Below are positions 11,761 to 21,749 of a stretch of 64,000 nt of DNA, piece by piece; positions within the stretch are counted from its first letter, which is position 1; every line of letters starts with the position of its first letter. The notes beneath the pieces are model-generated. The model searched no databases and was not told the DNA's origin. It worked only from the letters and a program-made list of their open reading frames with translations. The DNA lies in NCBI GenBank assembly GCA_963556195.1, contig OY744528.1:57576082-57640081 (forward strand), read 5' to 3'. Made by a program: the position numbers and the translations under genes. The DNA comes from Sepiola atlantica (Eukaryota; Mollusca; Cephalopoda; Sepiida; Sepiolidae).

Positions 11761-12217
11761 AATGGGCATAGGGGTACCCATTGATATTGTATAAGGGTTT
11801 ATTTGGCATCACTGGTAACCCTTTCATGTGAAAGATTGACCCTGAAAACTTCGGTAAAAATCCAAGATTTATTGATTTATCATGAAAACTGGCCGTGTTA
11901 GTGCTTCACATGTAAATGTAAAATGATTTGTAAACCAAAAAAAGTCATATTCGAAATTTGACACTTTCCCATACTCGGATCTTGTCCAATTTTTAGTATG
12001 TTGTAGACTAGACCCAGCCTTACACAAAAACCATTAAAAAAACAAAATGTTATGATTTTTGGGGGTCAATCAGTATCTTGAACCGTCTATCGACATTGAC
12101 AATTCTGATACTTATCTGAAAGCTTTTTATGAAGTTTTCATCTGGCAATTATTTCTGAAGTGGGATATAACTTATGCATATGATAACTGGTGCATATGAT
12201 AACTTATATTTTGTTCA

Positions 12218-12640
12218 AGTATGATGATGGAGTACTATTGCCACATCTTGGCTGGTGCACCAACCATTTGCGTTCCCCTCTTGACAGGATGCAAAAAAGT
12301 TTCTAAACTAATAGGCCCCGCACTGTCTGTTAAGGCAAGCTCCAGGTTTGCTCGCATCGTTATAGTGTTGCATCCCTATGCTTGTTTTACAAGTACTTCC
12401 ACAGAATGTGCTCTGATGAACTTGCTTCCCCAACATAGATATTCCCAATCCACCCATCTAGCACGAAAATCCCATCTCTCCTCAGACCACTGGCCTTTGG
12501 AATTCTTTCCCTGCTCCCCATTTCCTTATCATACCAACATGCAGAAATTTCGTTATAATGTGAACAAACATCTTGCTGCCCAGCTTGCCCCAGTAGCCCC
12601 TTCCTTGTTTGGGGTGAATAAAAGTTTTTATAAATAATTT
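12218..12640 (+). mobile_element. LINE family A, 3' fragment
   Basis: The open frame starts at MEYYCHILAGAPT and continues to a block NMQKFRYNVNKHLAAQL before the short 3' untranslated tail that ends in GGGGTGAATAAAAG. This is the C-terminal region after the RT domain of jockey-group non-LTR elements, where EYC.HIWAGA is the usual motif. The same 3' end recurs at 14765-14870, 16740-18235, 21640-21745, 30360-31015 and 60885-61510. This copy is 5' truncated, as is common for LINEs. Confidence 0.8.
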
Positions 12641-13429
12641 TAAAAAAATATTATACTAAATGTAAGTGTATATACATCAACATCATATAAAAGCTGATAG
12701 CAACTGTAGTTTTCTGTCTATGTACATGCAAAATTTTTCCACATTTCAGTGGAACTCATGTAATACAGTTAAAAATATTGAATTGCTGTTAGTAAAAAAA
12801 AGAAAGATGTATTGCCATAAAAACATTTTGATAAAATTCCTGAGAAAAACTTCTTTCGATTTTTAAAGAATCACCGAAAGAAATGATACTTTCTCTTCTA
12901 ATCGATCCTAACATCAATATTATCAATTGATTAATGCAAGTTGAGAAGATAAATATTCATGAGCTGATTGTATAGATGTGTGCATATATGTACGTGTGTG
13001 TGTGCACTTATGTATATTATGTTATTTTTAAAAACTTTTGATTACCAGACTTTATCAATGCCCTTTTTTTTCTCTTATTTAGCCACATTTCTTAATAAAA
13101 AACAATTTTCAAATTTTTATTAAACTTATTGACTTTCTTAAATGTTATTGGAATTTCTATATTCAAAATGAATTCATTCATGTTTGAATGTTAGTTCCAC
13201 TTTTTTTGAAAAAATAATCAACATTTTATTTAAACTCAAAAATGTCTGCATAGTAAAAAATATTTTATGATGTAGATTCTTTTGCACATTTAAATCTCTA
13301 CTGATAATACTATGGATACATTTACTGATGCGGCTGATACTACGGATGATAATGATGCCACTACCACTAATGATAATACTACTACTAATAATGAGGGTCC
13401 GGGGTTATCTTCAATGTTTGTCTGACCTT
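12641..13429. repeat. AT-rich spacer with an imperfect trinucleotide repeat
   Basis: No gene is seen. A degenerate run of ACT/GAT/AAT triplets lies at about 13297-13396 and encodes an artificial Asp/Thr-rich frame, and a short GT run lies near 12996. Confidence 0.6.
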
Positions 13430-14215
13430 CTACAGAATGCTGGCATGTTTCCCTGCGCTCTGTCACAGAGATGTAGATGGAAACTACATTGAATGCCCAC
13501 AGTGCAAGCTATGGATCCACAAGAAGTGTAGTGGTCTTGTTGGTAGGTTGACGACCCGGATTATGTTTGTTGCAGATGTGTGACTGTTGCCCGCCCAATC
13601 GATAGTCAAACGGTGGCACTTATGGATGTGAATGACACCCCACTTGATGTTGAATCTACATTCTGCTGCTATCTGGGCGATATGTTGAATGCTGATGGTG
13701 GTTGTGAATGTGCTATCGCTCCTCACTGTTGTGTTGCTTGGGGAAGGTTCAGGAAGCTGCTGCCAATCCTTATATCTCGACACATTTCTTTCAGGACTGT
13801 GTTCGTTCTGCCATCTTGCATGGCAGTGAGACATGGGTCCCAATTTCAACAGGTTCAGCATAATGACTGTGCCATGATCAGGAGGATGTGTGGCAGCAAA
13901 CTAGAGGAAAGAATCACTTCAGTCTTGCTCTATCAAAAACTTGATATTGGTGAGATTTTGGACGCCTTACATGCTCAGCGTCTCAGGTGGTTTGGCCATT
14001 TATAACATGTCACCTTCTGCATAAACTCAATGAAATGCATAGATACCCCAGGTACGAGGGTGCGTGGAAGATCAAAGAAAACCTGGCTTGACTTGACTGC
14101 TTGCAACATGACTGGTATCAACCCTATGGATCGGATCGCATCGCATGGAGGGCAAGCTTGAGATGTTGCCTGGTGTTGCCCACCGTGGGGGTCCATACAC
14201 TTGCAGAATCTTAAA
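13430..14215 (+). mobile_element. LINE family C, C-terminal fragment with zinc-binding C..C..W.H..CSG motif
   Basis: The frame reads ECPQCKLWIHKKCSGLVGRL (about 13490-13550), then after a frame change PIDSQTVALMDVNDTPLD, LGDMLNADGGC (about 13670-13705), and ends MIRRMCGSKLEERITS and HAQRLRWFGHL (about 13880-14005). This is the conserved tail of a non-LTR element in which a PHD-like Cys/His cluster lies between RT and a C-terminal helical region ending RLRWFGH. The same zinc motif is found on the minus strand at 18300-18430. Frame shifts and a lost RT domain show it is dead. Confidence 0.75.
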
Positions 14216-15029
14216 TACCAAAACCAGATGATGATGGCTATTTTTTTCTCATAAAATTGTAAAAAAATTGTAAATTATAGGGTGGCCCGGGTCTGAAACT
14301 CATATTCCACTTTCTCACAATAAAATAAATATCTTTTCCAACTCAATTATTTATTTTTTTATTACTGCTATTTTTTTATATTATTACTCTGTTCTTAAAC
14401 TTTGTTTTAGCTATTGTCGCAATCTCATTCAAGTACCATTGAAAAGTGAATCACAAAAAGTTAGTTAGTTTGATATTGTTTATTGATCGTGAAAACAAAA
14501 CTCATCATAGGACTCAATATTTTTCTTGTACTGTATGAGGAATAGAGGAAATTTTTGTTCTACAAAAAGTTTAGATAAAAAGGTTAGGACCCAAGCTAAC
14601 CCTAACCGATGCCAAGTCGATTTTAGCTTGGGTCCTAATCTGGATAAGTACCAAAAAGGATTTTGTTCAAATATAGACATCCACTGTTCTTTTATATGAT
14701 GGTGGCACATGAAAATAAATGACTTTTTTTTTTCTTTAATTTAATTTTTACAAAAGAACTATAATTTCTCGCTGCTGAACTCCTCACTTAGGATGCCCCC
14801 TATAAATCTGGACCCTAATTCACAGTAGCCTCAGTTGCAATGTGCCTTGTTTGAGATGAATTAAAGTACCAAAAAAATACTTGCCTCTTGCAATTTTTTT
14901 TATTTGAACCAGAAAAACAGTAATTTTATCTGACGCCCTTGTCATATAAAAGAACTTGATCCACTATATTTTTTGTTAGATTTTTAAATTTTATTTTCAT
15001 TATTGTTTTTTTTTTTTTTGTTGTTGCAG
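14216..15029. other. Spacer with a LINE A 3' tail and a hairpin
   Basis: A 16-bp perfect inverted repeat lies at 14584-14599 and 14623-14638. A segment at about 14765-14870 (ACTCCTCACTTAGGATG to GCCTTGTTTGAGATGAA) matches the 3' untranslated end of LINE family A without its coding part. The T-rich run at about 15005-15027 serves as the polypyrimidine tract of the PNPO exon that follows. Confidence 0.6.
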
Positions 15030-15068
15030 TTATTTTTCAAGCAATGGAAATGGATGGAAATATTCAAG
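15030..15068 (+). CDS. PNPO: Pyridox(am)ine-5'-phosphate oxidase, exon 1 of those visible (start codon exon)
   Basis: A pyrimidine-rich tract ends TTGTTGCAG at 15029 and the exon ends CAAG before GTAACT at 15069. An ATG at 15044 opens MEMDGNIQ, and the last base G joins AT from the next exon to give Asp, so the protein continues MEMDGNIQDMRKQYRDD. This matches the position just before the conserved PMRKSY-like block of animal PNPO. The frame is open upstream of the ATG (IFQA), so an earlier exon, for instance a mitochondrial-leader-like N-terminus as in the human protein, cannot be excluded. Because the exon is only 39 bases long, support comes from the splice sites, the phase match and the agreement with the family rather than from similarity alone. 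Confidence 0.75.
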
Positions 15069-16380
15069 GTAACTCAATTGTCTCGATTACTTTTATTCTG
15101 TTTTTGTTTACTCTGCCTCTGTTATCTTTAATCTTTATTCACCTTCCCATCTTTTTACCACTTCCATCTTGACAGTGTTTTAGATTAGGCATGTACGGTT
15201 TTGAATTTTTAATGCCTGCTTTTTGAAAAATATGAGGAGTCATTCCATGTCAAATTAGCATTACAAGTTGATTTTTTTTTTTTCCTTTTTAACTAATTGT
15301 TATTTTATTAACTTGGGTGAATAGAGCTGTGTAAAAGAAGCTCAAAACCGTTTATTTAGGGATTCTTTTTCTGTTTTTTTTTAACGCTTATAACACCTGT
15401 CGTCAAACCTGATAAAGTCTATGGCGTATTTGTTATTTTGCTATTTATAATTACTCACTTGTTAGAATTTGAAGCAGTCATTAAAACTTGCCTCTGCACG
15501 AGGGCAGAGTTAGACATAGACACAAAATTGTTTTTAATGTGACATAATCTCGCTCCCCAAAAAAGGGCACTCTTGATTGGGATAAAACGGTAAATTACCT
15601 CAGTCTAGAAGGAATGCAGAAAACAAAGAAAAGTCGGTTCATTATTTTTTCACAATAAACTTTAAAAAACTTGAACAAAAATTATTTTTTAAAGGGAATG
15701 TGAATTCGCTATACGGCTTAGTGAATTTAATGTTCGCTATTCAGCTAGTGACTTGTTGAATTCAACGAAACAAAGTTTTAAAGAAATTTGCGCACCATTA
15801 ATAATTAGCAAATATTTACATATGCATAAAAATAATTTTAAAATTATCTATATGAATGATGTTCGTCGACTTATCAATTTTGAATTATTCTTAGTTAACT
15901 TTGAGCGCTTGTATTTTCGGTTCTTGTGGTCATAAAAACCCAAGTCACGTGACATTAGAATTAATCATCTAAGTTTAATTAGCCTGTGAAATCTCAAGAA
16001 TATTCAATCAAATTTAATTCTGCGCAATTTAATCGGAATATAAGGTATGAAATATAAAAATGAAAAAAACAAATAATTTCCTTTTCTAGTTCATCAGTTT
16101 TCAGCATTTTTTTTTATTTTTAACAAAGGCACGCGGAATTAACATTTTATTCTCTTTTCATCCATATAATTGTTTTAAACATTGGCCCACAAATAAAAGA
16201 AATATGACTTGTTTAAGCATATTAGGTTTGAAATTTTGCCGTTGTCCAACGAAATGACGTTATCGGCTTGTAATGCTAGTCAAATCAATTCCTCGACTAA
16301 CCAACCATCATGATGTTGCTTGCACGGTAACAAACAGATAAGGCTAAACTACTTGACCAGCGGTTCACTTAAATTTCACC
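15069..16380 (+). other. Start of PNPO intron 1, no other gene seen
   Basis: AT-rich intronic sequence. One short segment (about 15549-15585, GCTCCCCAAAAAAGGGCAC) resembles 59714-59750, so it is a dispersed repeat piece. The intron continues to 36499 and holds the LINEs, Gypsy and Penelope remnants listed separately. Confidence 0.6.
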
Positions 16381-16500
16381 TTGGACTCCATAAACCACTC
16401 CCTCTCTAATTTCCCACTATGGACAGAAGCCACACTTGATGATCTGATCATCACCCCATGTCCGGGATATCATAAAAACCTTGACACCTCCAAAGCATGT
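16381..16500 (+). mobile_element. LINE family A fragment upstream of a nested LINE
   Basis: The frame LDSINHSLSNFPLWTEATLDD with CPGYHKNLDTSKAC resembles the N-terminal RT-linker region of family A. The adjoining 16500-16770 is a different LINE on the opposite strand, and family A coding resumes after it, so this looks like one element split by an insertion. Confidence 0.45.
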
Positions 16501-16770
16501 CTTCTGCTTCTGCTTCTTCTTTTGCTTATTGCGTATGTCTTTTTGAGACCTTCAGCTCAGTTGCAGTAAGCTAGTCCAGAGTTTCATCGTCCAGGTTAAT
16601 AAGGCCCAGATCGCCATTTGGTGGCTGGTGTTTGGAGCAGCTGGTGATGACGTGTTTCACAGTCTGCAGGGGGTCCCCACATTCGCATTGGCCACCATCC
16701 GTGAGGCCCCACCTCTCGTCTCAAAGCATGTCGACCTAATCTTATCCCTGTTATAGTAATAAACAAATGC
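16500..16770 (-). mobile_element. LINE C-terminal fragment with CEC...H...C motif, nested
   Basis: The minus strand reads GGQCECGDPLQTVKHVITSC (about 16635-16695) then CSKHQPPNGDLGLINLDDET and, after a stop, LTATELKV. This Cys/His cluster followed by a hydrophobic-acidic tail is the typical end of the second ORF of several LINE families, where it forms a zinc knuckle after the RNase H or RT domain. Only the extreme C-terminus is present. It is probably a 5'-truncated insertion into the + strand family A element. Confidence 0.7.
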
Positions 16771-18235
16771 CCTGCTGAGATGGCCACTGTTCTCTTCAAA
16801 CTCTATAACAAATGCTTTGCCGAATCTTGCTTCCCTGATAGCTGGAAATTTGCCTCTATGTTCAAGAATTTTGGTAAAAGAACTGACCCATAAAATTATC
16901 GCCGCCCCCCCCCCCCCATCAGTCTCCTTCCGCTTTTCACTAAAATCTTTGAATCATTAATCAATCTAGCGATAGTTCACAACCTTGTAAATGCTAAACT
17001 TCTTTTTGACCAACAAAATGGATTTAAGCAAGTCTGTTCTACTGCGGATATCCTAACAGTCATCTCTGAACGCATGTACCATACACTGGATAAGGCAGGT
17101 GAAGCTAGTGTAGTAACACTTGATATATCCAAAGCCTTTGACATGGTTTGGCATGAAGGTCTTCTCATGAAAATTAATGCGTACAGTATTACTGGACAAA
17201 TGTTTAATACAATCGGGTCTTTCTTAGCCAAAAGAAAGATCCAGGTCATCCTCGATGGCCATACATCTAAACATGACATTAATGCGGGTATACCCCGGGG
17301 GTCGATCCTTAGACCTTTATTATTCCTGATTTTCATAAACAACTTCCCTGAGGCAATTGTCTCAGATGAGTATATTTGCTAATGACACTAGGCTCTATTC
17401 TTGACATGTAAGCAAAACGAACGTGCCGCACATATGGAAGGCAATGGCTGAATCCTTGGAAAAGGACCTCCAGTTTGTAGTGGAATGAGCCATTGATGGA
17501 TAGCAACATTTAATGCTACAAAGCCAAGACTCCTTTCTTTTAACAATTATAAGAAACCTACCTGAGTGTCTAACATTCAAACTCTTCGCCCTAACATTAA
17601 CAGGTAACATAAATTGGAACAAATACATAGAAAATACTACCAGGTCTACTGCAAAGAAGGTGGGCTTCCTCTACCGGGCTAGAAAACTTCTCACACCTGC
17701 CAATATCCTATACCTCTACAAAGCCACCATTCGCCCATGCATGGAGTATTGTAATAACATCTGGGCTGGTGCACCAACCACTAGTCTCTCCCTCTAAGAC
17801 AGGGTCCAAAAAAGAGCCTCTAATCTAATAGGTCCCACACTGTCTACCAAGCTCCAGCTATTGTCCCATCACCACAATGTTGCATCCCTGTGCTTGTTTT
17901 ACAGGTACTTAAATGGAATGTGCTCCGACGAACTTGCTGCACTTGTCCCCCTTCCAACGTAAATCCCCCCCAACCAACTGAACAATCAGAAAAATCACAC
18001 CCCTTCACTGTAGAGGTCCCCAGATGCTGGAAAGCTTTCCACTCTAATAGCTTCTTTCCTCAAACTGCTCCCTTTTCCCTGACTATTAACATGCAGAAAT
18101 TTAAATGTAATGTGAACAAACATGTTGCTGGACAACTCCCCACTAAGGATGCATCCTATAAATATGGCCCCTAATTCACAGTATCCCCTTACGTCTCAGT
18201 GGCATTGTGCATTGTTTAGGGTGAATATAAGTTTA
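16770..18235 (+). mobile_element. LINE family A, reverse transcriptase and 3' end (decayed)
   Basis: Recognisable RT blocks are QQNGFKQVCSTADIL (about 17010-17060), VTLDISKAFDMVWHEGLL (about 17115-17170, RT motif A with its Asp) and NAGIPRGSILRPLLFLIFIN (about 17280-17340, the B motif). The frame breaks at about 17382, before the YADD box, which is lost. Further on NWNKYIENTTRSTAKKVGFL, LYKATIRPCMEYCNNIWAGA (about 17710-17770), SHHHNVASLCLFYRYLN and MQKFKCNVNKHVAGQL follow, then the common 3' tail ending near GGGTGAATATAAG. This is a jockey-group non-LTR retrotransposon, inactive because motif C is gone and several stops are present. Confidence 0.85.
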
Positions 18236-18239
18236 AAAA

Positions 18240-19440
18240 AATAAAATCCATGTATTTTCTCCATATTTGAGTTCTCATCCATCTCGATAGTCTTACACTT
18301 CTTGCACACAAACTGGTTATCATCTCTCAACCTACCAGTAATTCCACTGCACTTTTTGTGTACCCAATGCTTGCAAATACCACAAATTGATTTGCACCCG
18401 ATTCCCTTTCCACAAATTGAGCAGGGGAACTTTCATCTTTCTGGGAGATTTCCAACACCACAACCACGGATCATCACTTTGGTCTTGGTATCATTCACTT
18501 TCAGACCTTTACCTTCCTTCAGTTTTTAACTTACCAAATAGACCTTCCATTGTTTCACAGGTAAGTACTAAACCATCAGCATACAGCATCTCTCCCAGAC
18601 AATCCGTGTGGAACTCTTTGAACAATCCTCCTAAGACAAATGAAAAGCAACAGCCTCAGTACACAACCCTTATGTAATCCTCCTACTCTAACATTAAAGC
18701 TGTAACTAAATGTGCTGTTAATTCTAACATGACTTTGAGCATTTTTGTACGTTGCTTGAGCAACCTTCACTAACCACTCATTTGTCCCTAGTTTATACAA
18801 TGTTCACCAGACAACATCTCTCAGCACTATGTCAAAAGTTTTATCCAGAACCACAAAAGCAAAATACAGGTTCTTATTCTTACCAAGATACTTATCTTGC
18901 ATTTGTCTCAAGATAAATATAGCACCAGTGGTACTTTGCCCATGTATAATACCAAACTGTATTTCATCTAAGCTTATCTGACTTTTTATTTGGAGCTCAG
19001 TTATTTTCTCAATCACTTTCAGGACCTGATCCATCGACTTTAATTACGTTCATCTAGAGCTTCTCCTTTACTTTTATAACTGTTCCCAGTCTATTGGGTT
19101 GACCTCTTTTATTATGATCTGATTTATCAAGTTTCAATGCCTGTTTCACCTGTAGCCTTCAACATCTCTGCAACAACCTCTGAGGGCTCTCTAGTCTTAC
19201 CCTTTTTCATCTTACAACTTCCCATGCAAGTTCTTCCTCCATTCTTATAGCTGGACCCAATATTGCTTCTGCAACATCTAGATTTTCTCGGCTCCATGGA
19301 AACTCAGTATTCAACAATCTCTCATGATGACATTTCCAAGCATCACTTTTGTCCTGTTCATCTGTTAACACTCCAGTGTCATTTCGAATGCACTTCTTTC
19401 CAACAATATTCATATTTGTCTGCCATTTGTTGAACTATCC
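18240..19440 (-). mobile_element. LINE family C, reverse transcriptase fragment with mutated YADD
   Basis: Reading on the minus strand: KKCIRNDTGVLTDEQDKSDA (about 19335-19395), SLDEIQFGIIHGQSTTGAIF (about 18915-18975), KNLYFAFVVLDKTFDIV (about 18825-18875, RT motif A), EWLVKVAQATYKNAQS (about 18735-18785), GLHKGCVLRLLLFI (about 18640-18680) and MLYADGLVLTCE (about 18540-18580), where the second Asp of the catalytic YADD pair is Gly. A zinc cluster CSICGKGIGCKSICGICKHW then VHKKCSG follows (about 18330-18425). This matches 13430-13560, so both belong to one LINE family with a PHD-like finger after RT. It is dead. Confidence 0.85.
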
Positions 19441-19599
19441 TGAATACTTCATTCTTTTGGTTATCCCTTCGTAGTATATCAAGAAATCTGGGTTACTCAA
19501 CTTCCTTCCTAGCTTTGTATATTGCTCTTCTTTGCATACCAGAGGAGATATCACCATTAACTCTTGGAAGTGCAATGCATTCCTGAATGTATATCATCA

Positions 19600-20070
19600 G
19601 CACACATTACTATCAGAGTAATGAAAAAGTGGAACAGGCTGTAAAAAACGCAGAATGAACGTTAATGGATTGCACCAATGGATATGGTCGTCTATGCTAC
19701 TTACATGCAGCATGGGCTATACTGATCCATCAGAACACGTCCAACTAGTGTCACCAGCTGAAATGCTATATGGTAGTATAATCAGAGATCACCTCCTTAT
19801 ACTTTGTGAGGAGTACCAAATACCCAGGCGTTGGAGAGAGATCATGGGATTAAGAGAAACAGTAACGGCAAAAAGGCACTTACTAAATGAGAATCAATAT
19901 AACACGCACAGCCATACACTGCAATATCCACAACCATGAGAAAAAACAGGGAGAGTATTAGAAATATTGGATAGCAAACAATACCAAGTGTGCATAGATG
20001 AAGTAGTATTAGTCATGCACACATCAAACTACACAATCGTCCCCACTCATTGACAACAAACCTCTATACA
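19600..20070 (+). mobile_element. Gypsy LTR retrotransposon, integrase C-terminus
   Basis: The frame at 19655-19939 contains SPAEMLYGSIIRDHLLILCE (about 19750-19810), YQIPRRWREIMGLRET and AKRHLLNENQYNTHSHTL, followed after a stop by GRVLEILDSKQYQVCIDE. This is the end of the Gypsy integrase core and the C-terminal domain that binds DNA ends (the SPAEMLYGR signature and a chromodomain-like strand pair). The upstream integrase, RT and protease are absent. A premature stop near 19938 shows that it is inactive. Confidence 0.8.
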
Positions 20071-20278
20071 CTGTACCAGAATGTATGGAAGTAGATGAGA
20101 TAGATAACGATGAAAGGGTAGGAGACCATACAGAAATGACTGTCAGAAAGTCTTGGTCTGCGATGCAGCACAAAGTTATCACGGCCACCTAGAGCATTAT
20201 CCACACAAATATGGGGACTGGCACATTATTACTCTGAATCGTCCTGACAAATGACCACAACTTTTATGTCCTGTGGTC

Positions 20279-20395
20279 ATAGGAGGAGGAGGCATGTAAA
20301 ATAGAAAGGTCCACCAGTAAGGTGGGATACTGGTGATGAGCCAAAACTATATAAACAAGACAGCAAAGCCAAAAAAGGGTTAGTAGACTATCTTT
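20279..20395 (+). promoter_or_regulatory. Gypsy polypurine tract and partial LTR with TATA box
   Basis: Downstream of the integrase remnant, AGGAGGAGGAGGCA (about 20280-20293) is a typical polypurine tract that would prime plus-strand synthesis. It is followed directly by TGTAAAATAG, which fits the TG start of an LTR. About 55 bases later ACTATATAAACAAG (about 20346-20359) looks like the U3 TATA box. The LTR is cut off where a LINE begins at about 20390, so no second LTR is available for comparison. Confidence 0.55.
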
Positions 20396-21745
20396 GACTT
20401 TACAGACATATCAAAGGCCTTTGATAAGGTCTGGCACAAAGAGTTGCTTCAAAAACTTGCTAGCCATGAAATATCTGGCAATATTTTCTCGACCATCAAA
20501 TCCTTTCTGATAGGTCTATAAAAGTAGTTGTCGATGAGCAGGTTTAAAGCACATAGTATAAACACACTGACATACCTCAACAATATATTCTGAGCTCAAC
20601 TGTCTTCCTGATCTTCATTAATAATTTTCCAAATGATATTCTGATTAGATTATTTGTTGACATCTATACTGACTACACAACTCTCTGTGGCAGCACTTTT
20701 AAAAGCATAAGTGATCCAGATCTCTTCTGATCTGGAGTATGTGGTATAATGGGGGAAAAAATGGCTTGTTACCTTTAGCACCTCTAAAACCAAGCTTCTC
20801 TCCTTTCACTACCAACGCTTGGATCCCTGTTTTGCCTTAGTTGAAATGAATAGCTCTCTTCTTGAGGAAACCCTTTGTTTTGATAAGCTCCTAGAATTGT
20901 AAATCCTGATCTAAAATGGAAAACTGAAATCCAATCTGCTGCTAACATTTCTGGAAAAATGGATCATTCTACCACCCCAGAAAGTACCTGACACCTGATG
21001 CAATCCTCTAATTATATAAGAATCATCCTAAGATGGAGTACTGTTGTCATATCTGGGAAGGTTCTGCTCAGAGCCCTCTTTCTTGCTTTGAAAAAATCAA
21101 TTTCGTAATCTAGTGGCTGATGATCTCTTCTGTTGTCTATAGCCTCTTTTTCACAGAAGAGATGTTGTTAGTATTTCTCTACTCTATCATTATTTAGATG
21201 AAAAGTACTTGACTGAGCTTCAATCTCCAATTCTTCTTTGTAAATATTCACAGCCAAAACTCGTCTTTTTACCATGTGCCTAACATCAAACGAAACAGTT
21301 TCTTTCCAAGAATTTCCCATCAGTGGAACACATTACTATGAGATTGCTTCCCTGCAGGCTACAACAGGGTCATTTTCAAATCCAATATGAACCAAATTTG
21401 TCATAAACCATCTTCATAAGTAATTAAATTGAATTACATTTATTTTTTTCATAATATTCTTCATTAAACTGACAATCTATCCATCTCATTAACTTGTATC
21501 CTTAAATGGCTTGATAAGTGGTGAATCATTAGTATAAAAAAAAAAAAAATTTAATTAAGTTTATAAAAAATCTTTTTCCTTTAAAATTCAATTTTGGACA
21601 TGATTAATTCCAACTGAAAAATATTTAATGAAATCAAAACTTCTAATTTAGGATGACCCCCCACACCCTAAACTTTCACCCTAATTCTCAGTATCCCCCT
21701 TATGTCTACAGTGGCAACTTGCCTTGTTTGGGGTGAACTAAGTTT
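20390..21745 (+). mobile_element. LINE family A-like copy, heavily decayed
   Basis: The RT motif A block DFTDISKAFDKVWHKELLQK (about 20398-20455) opens the copy, followed by KWLVTFSTSKTKLLSFHYQR (about 20760-20820) and MEYCCHIWEGSAQ (about 21032-21070), with many stops between. The 3' tail at 21640-21745 (GGATGACCCCCCACACCC to TTTGGGGTGAACTAAG) matches the other family A ends, after a 200-base AT-rich insertion. It is inactive. Confidence 0.75.
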
Positions 21746-21749
21746 TTTA

